From Bradyrhizobium sp. CSA207 (GTDB lineage Bacteria; Pseudomonadota; Alphaproteobacteria; Rhizobiales; Xanthobacteraceae), in NCBI RefSeq assembly GCF_029051685.1, contig NZ_JAACFT010000019.1, positions 1-64,000 of the forward strand: 64,000 bases of DNA. Direction: 5' to 3'. The first letter of the stretch is position 1. Each line of letters starts with the position of its first letter. Both the position numbers and the translations under genes were made by a program. The notes beneath the pieces are model-generated. The model made no database searches and was not told the origin of the DNA. It worked only from the letters and a program-made list of their open reading frames with translations. This document shows, one piece after another, positions 60,032 through 64,000 of this stretch.

Positions 60032-61528
60032 CTAACCGACCGATCCTTCCAGCGAGATCGAGATCAGCTTCTGCGCTTCCACCGCAAACTCCATCGGGAG
60101 CTGCTGGAGCACGTCCTTGACGAAGCCATTGACAACGAGGCCGACGGCTTCCTCCTGGGAAAGCCCGCGCTGGACGCAGTAGAACAGCACGTCCTCGGAG
60201 ATCTTCGAGGTCGTCGCCTCGTGCTCGAACGTCGCCGACGAGTTCTTGGCCTCGATGTACGGCACGGTGTGCGCGCCGCATTTGTCGCCGATCAGCAGCG
60301 AATCGCAGGCGGTGAAGTTGCGCGCGCCGGTCGCCTTGCGATGCGCGGTGACGAGACCGCGATAGGTGTTCTGCGACGTGCCGGCGGCGATGCCCTTGGA
60401 GATGATCCGGCTCGACGTGTTCTTGCCGAGATGGATCATCTTGGTGCCGCTATCGACCTGCTGATAGCCGTTGGAGATCGCGATCGAGTAGAACTCGCCG
60501 CGGGAATTGTCGCCGCGCAGGATGCAGCTCGGGTACTTCCAGGTGATGGCGGAGCCGGTCTCGACCTGGGTCCAGGAAATCTTCGAATGGTTGCCGCGGC
60601 AGTCGCCACGCTTGGTGACGAAATTGTAGATGCCGCCCTTGCCTTCCGAATTGCCGGGATACCAGTTCTGCACCGTCGAATATTTGATTTCGGCATCGTC
60701 ATGCGCGACGAGTTCGACCACGGCGGCATGCAACTGGTTCTCGTCGCGCTGCGGCGCGGTGCAGCCTTCGAGATAGGAGACGTAGGAGCCCTTGTCGGCG
60801 ATGATCAGCGTGCGCTCGAACTGACCGGTGTTGCGCTCGTTGATGCGGAAATAGGTCGACAGCTCCATCGGGCAGCGCACGCCCGGCGGCACGTAAACGA
60901 ACGAGCCGTCGGAGAACACCGCCGAGTTCAGCGTCGCGTAGAAATTGTCCGACGTCGGCACCACGGAGCCGAGATATTTCTGCACCAGCTCGGGGTGCTC
61001 GCGGATCGCCTCCGAAATCGGCATGAAGATCACGCCGGCCTTCTTCAGCTCCGCCTTGAAGGTGGTGGCAACCGAGACCGAATCGAAGACAGCATCGACC
61101 GCGATCTTGCGCCGGGCCGGATCTTCCTCGCCTACCTTCGGCTCGACGCCTTCGAGCATGGCGACTTCGCGCAAGGGAATGCCGAGCTTCTCGTAGGTCT
61201 TGAGAATCTCCGGATCGATCTCGTCGAGCGAGGTGATCGTCTTCTTCGGCTTCGGCGCTGCGTAATAATACAGGTCCTGGAAGTCGATCTTGGGATAGTC
61301 GACGCGCGCCCAGGTCGGCTCGGTCATGGTCAGCCAGCGCCGATAGGCTTCGAGCCGCCACTGCAGCATCCAGGCGGGCTCGTTCTTCTTCTCGGAGATG
61401 AACTTGACGGTCTCTTCCGACAGTCCCTTGGGGGCCTTGTCGGACTCGATCAGGGTCTCAAACCCATAACGATATTGGTCGACGTCGATGCGCTTCACGC
61501 GCTCGACCGTCTCTTGTACGGCTGGCAT
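60032..61528 (-). CDS. sufB: Fe-S cluster assembly scaffold subunit SufB
   Basis: 498 residues. Key blocks: TSDNFYATLNSAVFSDGSFVYVPPG, KYSTVQNWYPG, and Cys/Glu of the C-terminal core (FTACDSLLIGDKCGAHTVPY, ATTSKISEDVLFYCVQRGL). ATG at 61528 has GGAGG upstream; an in-frame ATG lies further 5'. Scaffold on which clusters form. Strong expression is expected from the promoter upstream. Confidence 0.96.
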   Translation of the reverse strand: MPAVQETVERVKRIDVDQYRYGFETLIESDKAPKGLSEETVKFISEKKNEPAWMLQWRLEAYRRWLTMTEPTWARVDYPKIDFQDLYYYAAPKPKKTITSLDEIDPEILKTYEKLGIPLREVAMLEGVEPKVGEEDPARRKIAVDAVFDSVSVATTFKAELKKAGVIFMPISEAIREHPELVQKYLGSVVPTSDNFYATLNSAVFSDGSFVYVPPGVRCPMELSTYFRINERNTGQFERTLIIADKGSYVSYLEGCTAPQRDENQLHAAVVELVAHDDAEIKYSTVQNWYPGNSEGKGGIYNFVTKRGDCRGNHSKISWTQVETGSAITWKYPSCILRGDNSRGEFYSIAISNGYQQVDSGTKMIHLGKNTSSRIISKGIAAGTSQNTYRGLVTAHRKATGARNFTACDSLLIGDKCGAHTVPYIEAKNSSATFEHEATTSKISEDVLFYCVQRGLSQEEAVGLVVNGFVKDVLQQLPMEFAVEAQKLISISLEGSVG

Positions 61529-61615
61529 TCCATCCTCCGCTCGCGGTTTCAAGGACCGCGGTGGATCATCAAACTTGGACGACTATTACGATGTTTCTTG
61601 GCGCGAAGCACGCGC

Positions 61616-61630
61616 TTAGAACCGTTCAAG
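61616..61630. promoter_or_regulatory. Weak iron-control (ICE-like) box upstream of sufB
   Basis: TTAGAACCGTTCAAG fits one half of the Irr box (TTTAGAA-N3-TTCTAAA) well (CTTAGAA) and the other only at TTC-A. It contains GAAC-C-GTTC. It is about 90 bases before sufB and beside the desulfurase stop codon. Irr/RirA control of suf is known in rhizobia; this site is tentative. Confidence 0.25.
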
Positions 61631-61644
61631 GCGTGTTTCGTCGC

Positions 61645-62784
61645 TTAGCCCTTAAGTAGGGTATTCCCGAGCTTTCGCCAAGCCTCTAACGCCCTATTGA
61701 TGTCCGCTGGTCCCGTGGACCAGCCCAGACTGAGGCGCACCGCTCCCTGGGCGGTGGCGGGATCGAACCCCATGGCCGAGAGCACGTGCGACGGCTGCAC
61801 CTTCCCGGAGGAACAGGCCGAGCCTGAGGACACCGCGACCCCTTCGAGGTCGAAGCCAATGACGGCGGTCTCAGCCTTCAAGCCGAGTGCCGTGAACAGC
61901 GTGGTATTCGGCAACCGCGCAACATCCTGCGAGAAGATCGTCGCCCCGGCAATCGCCCGCAGATCATTTTCCAAACGATCTCTGAGGGTTGTCATCCGCT
62001 CCGCATCCTCTGGCAGAGCCACAAGCGCCGCTTTCACCGCTGCACCAAAGCCGGCAATACCAGCGACATTCTCGGTCCCTGCCCGCCGACCGAGCTCCTG
62101 CCCGCCGCCGCGCAGCGCCGGTTCCAAGCCGGTAAGCCCCTCAGCCACGACCAGCGCGCCGACCCCCTTGGGACCGCCGATCTTATGCGCAGAAAAGGTT
62201 GCAAGGTCCGCGTCTATAGCTTTGATATTGAATGGTATTTTTCCAAGCGCCTGGATCGCATCGACGTGCAGGAGGCCTCCAGCCTCGTGAACGATCCGTG
62301 CGGCCTCGGCGATGGGCTGAAGCGCGCCGGTCTCGTTGTTGGCCGCCATGACGGAAACCAGCGCTGGCGGGCCGCCGCCGAGCAGTTCCTTCAGATGTCC
62401 GAGATCGACCACGCCTGACCGCGTCGCCCGGATCTGCCCGACCGCATCGGCCGGGAACCGCCGTCCAGCCAGCACCGAGGGATGCTCGACCGCCGACACC
62501 AGGAGCCGCTGCACCGGGCCGCCGGACGGCCCTTTGAGCCGAGGCGAGAGCGCCAGCGCATTGGCCTCGGTCCCGGCCGAGGTGAAGACAACGTTCCGCG
62601 GCAAGGCTCCGACGGCGCTCGCAAGCGCCGCGCGGGCCTCTTCGACCAGGCGCCGGGCCTCCCGCCCCTCGGCATGGACCGAGGACGGGTTTCCGATGAG
62701 ATCGAAGGCGGCGACCATCGCCGCCCGCGCCTCGGAGCGCAGCGGCGTGGTCGCGTTCCAATCGAGATAAACGCGGGTCGGCAT
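61645..62784 (-). CDS. Cysteine desulfurase, NifS/IscS-like (group I)
   Basis: 379 residues. NATTPLRSEA at the N-terminus, VDAIQALGKIP, PLP lysine FSAHKIGGPKGVG, and the long catalytic Cys loop SSGSACSSGKVQPSHVL, which marks group I. First gene of the suf locus, in addition to SufS; it may feed tRNA thiolation or another sulfur pathway. 116 bases separate it from sufB, so sufB may have its own promoter. Confidence 0.94.
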   Translation of the reverse strand: MPTRVYLDWNATTPLRSEARAAMVAAFDLIGNPSSVHAEGREARRLVEEARAALASAVGALPRNVVFTSAGTEANALALSPRLKGPSGGPVQRLLVSAVEHPSVLAGRRFPADAVGQIRATRSGVVDLGHLKELLGGGPPALVSVMAANNETGALQPIAEAARIVHEAGGLLHVDAIQALGKIPFNIKAIDADLATFSAHKIGGPKGVGALVVAEGLTGLEPALRGGGQELGRRAGTENVAGIAGFGAAVKAALVALPEDAERMTTLRDRLENDLRAIAGATIFSQDVARLPNTTLFTALGLKAETAVIGFDLEGVAVSSGSACSSGKVQPSHVLSAMGFDPATAQGAVRLSLGWSTGPADINRALEAWRKLGNTLLKG

Positions 62785-62835
62785 GCCGCCCTCTTAGCAC
62801 CTTTTGTCCTTGCGCCAATCGGAAGCCGGTTCGCA

Positions 62836-64000
62836 TCAGGCCGGCTGCTGCTGCGCGATCGCGGCCGAGCGGCGCCGCTCCATCCGCAAACCGAACAGCG
62901 GCCGCAGCCAGGCGATCCGCCGTACCACCTCATAGGTGACCACGCAGGTAAGCGCGGTGCCGGCAATGACGACGAAGGCCTCGCTTCCGGCCCACAAACC
63001 GCTGCCCTTTAGTGCGTGCGCGATCACGATGATCGCGGTCTGGTGCACGATGTAATAGGGAAAGATCGCGTCTGTCAGGTAGCGGCGCACGGCGCCTTCG
63101 GCGGTGAAGTGGCGCCGCGCAAAGCCCAGCACAGCGGCCATCGCCAGCCATTGATAACAACCATACGCCAAGCTCGCGAACCACCTCAGCATCGACGACG
63201 GCTCGAACAGGCCGGCACGAAGCAGAATGAACACGACGAACAGGCTTGTGGCGACGGCGAGCGCAATCCACCGCTGACGTTCGATGTCGCGCCAGATGCG
63301 GCCTTCTTTCGCCAGCAGGAAGCCAATCAGGAACGCCGTCGCATGGTCCGCATGGTTGTACCAGTCGCCGAACAGCGCGTGCGTCGACGGGAAGGCCGGG
63401 AACAGGAACAGGCGCCAGGCCGCAAACAAAAGGCACGGCAGGACCAGCAGCCCGGGTCCGGTGAGCACGAAAGCCAGTCTCGCACCGAGCCGATCGGCCA
63501 GCACCGGCCACAGCCAGAGCACGCCGACCAGCGCGACGGTGTAGACCCACAGATAGACCACGAACCAGAGATGGTTCCAGGTCGGCAGCACGATGCAGGG
63601 GTTCGGGCAGAATTGCGCGCCGAACGCCAGATAATGCCGGAGGTAGAAATCGGCGAAGCCAGCGGGATAACCGAGGCTCTCAACGATCTGGAGGTAGGAC
63701 TGCGGCGGCACGATCACGAACATGCCAAAGATCAGTGGGATCAGGAGCCGTGCAGAGCGCGCGCCGACGAAGGCACCGAGGTTGTACTTGCCCAGCATGA
63801 AGCGGGTGGCGACGCCGGAAACCAGGAACAACAGCGACAGCCGCCAGGGATTGATGACCAGCATCAGGGGCTCGAGCCAGCTCAGCCGGTGCACGCTCTT
63901 GATGTGAAATCCCCAGGACACATAGAGCATGCCGACGTGATAGAAGATCAGAAGCCCGAAGGCTAAAATCCGTACCCAATCCAGATCGATGCGCCGTTCC
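62836..64000 (-). CDS. Acyltransferase 3 family membrane protein (partial, runs off the right edge)
   Basis: At least 388 residues, 10 or so membrane helices. The in-frame sequence continues through the edge as RRIDLDWVRILAFGLLIFYH, the start motif of the OafA/OPGC-type acyltransferase 3 family (LDWLR...H active site His). C-terminus is basic. Transfers acyl groups to cell-surface sugars or glucans; acceptor unknown. The true start lies outside the window. Confidence 0.88.
   Translation of the reverse strand, partial: ERRIDLDWVRILAFGLLIFYHVGMLYVSWGFHIKSVHRLSWLEPLMLVINPWRLSLLFLVSGVATRFMLGKYNLGAFVGARSARLLIPLIFGMFVIVPPQSYLQIVESLGYPAGFADFYLRHYLAFGAQFCPNPCIVLPTWNHLWFVVYLWVYTVALVGVLWLWPVLADRLGARLAFVLTGPGLLVLPCLLFAAWRLFLFPAFPSTHALFGDWYNHADHATAFLIGFLLAKEGRIWRDIERQRWIALAVATSLFVVFILLRAGLFEPSSMLRWFASLAYGCYQWLAMAAVLGFARRHFTAEGAVRRYLTDAIFPYYIVHQTAIIVIAHALKGSGLWAGSEAFVVIAGTALTCVVTYEVVRRIAWLRPLFGLRMERRRSAAIAQQQPA

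Overview
The window is a GC-rich stretch of an alphaproteobacterial chromosome, most likely Bradyrhizobium or a close Nitrobacteraceae relative. This is inferred from the protein families (two Omp25/RopB-type barrels with an AADLGARPY mature start, a porin-2-like mini-protein, PilZ proteins, a suf operon with two cysteine desulfurases) and from several dispersed palindromic repeat families. It carries one tRNA (Glu, TTC). I see no rRNA, CRISPR array, insertion sequence or phage gene.

Layout. 0.2-3.2 kb: a GST, small exported or membrane proteins, two PilZ proteins and tRNA-Glu. 3.6-6.6 kb: a PrsW-type membrane protease, an HdeD-like protein, and a DAHP synthase gene preceded by what looks like a complete transcription attenuator with an aromatic-rich leader peptide. 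6.7-11.5 kb: EF-P with its two lysylation enzymes (EpmA, EpmB) and an M23-like protein. 11.7-16.2 kb: an orphan amino-acid binding protein, a MarR / AhpD / cupin divergon with palindromic operators, and a lytic transglycosylase. 16.2-19.8 kb: class II aldolase, SDR, RecJ.

19.8-32.1 kb looks like an accessory block lying between recJ and glpX, genes that are often neighbours in alphaproteobacteria. It holds a soluble chemoreceptor-like protein, a catabolic operon (enoyl-CoA hydratase, CoA-transferase, tripartite tricarboxylate-type transporter TctCBA, PdxA-like dehydrogenase) divergent from a GntR regulator with twin operators, a GST, a haloacid dehalogenase and a frameshifted DUF4261 gene. 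32.2-36.4 kb: glpX, hom and an AlaC-type aminotransferase, with a structured leader upstream of the aminotransferase.

36.7-45 kb: PHA synthase, a MAPEG protein, ArgC overlapping a PaiB-like protein, a Tat-exported metallo-hydrolase, DedA and ParE. 45.4-51.6 kb: two outer-membrane barrels, SDR, FAD monooxygenase and an exported caspase-like protein; three almost identical terminators lie here. 52.2-55.6 kb: an RhlE-like helicase, a diguanylate cyclase and a TfoX-domain protein with a histone-like tail. 55.7-62.8 kb: the suf Fe-S cluster operon in the order desulfurase, sufB, sufC, sufD, sufS, DUF59, sufA, with a palindromic repeat between sufB and sufC. The right edge cuts an acyltransferase-3 gene.

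The strongest candidate for something not in routine annotation is the leader at 5338-5506: a near-consensus promoter placing transcription start at or next to the leader ATG, a 26-residue peptide with a Tyr-Phe-Trp-Tyr-Phe-Ser-Tyr run, and mutually exclusive antiterminator and terminator hairpins before DAHP synthase. The second is the structured RNA-like segment before the aminotransferase-hom operon (35933-36064).
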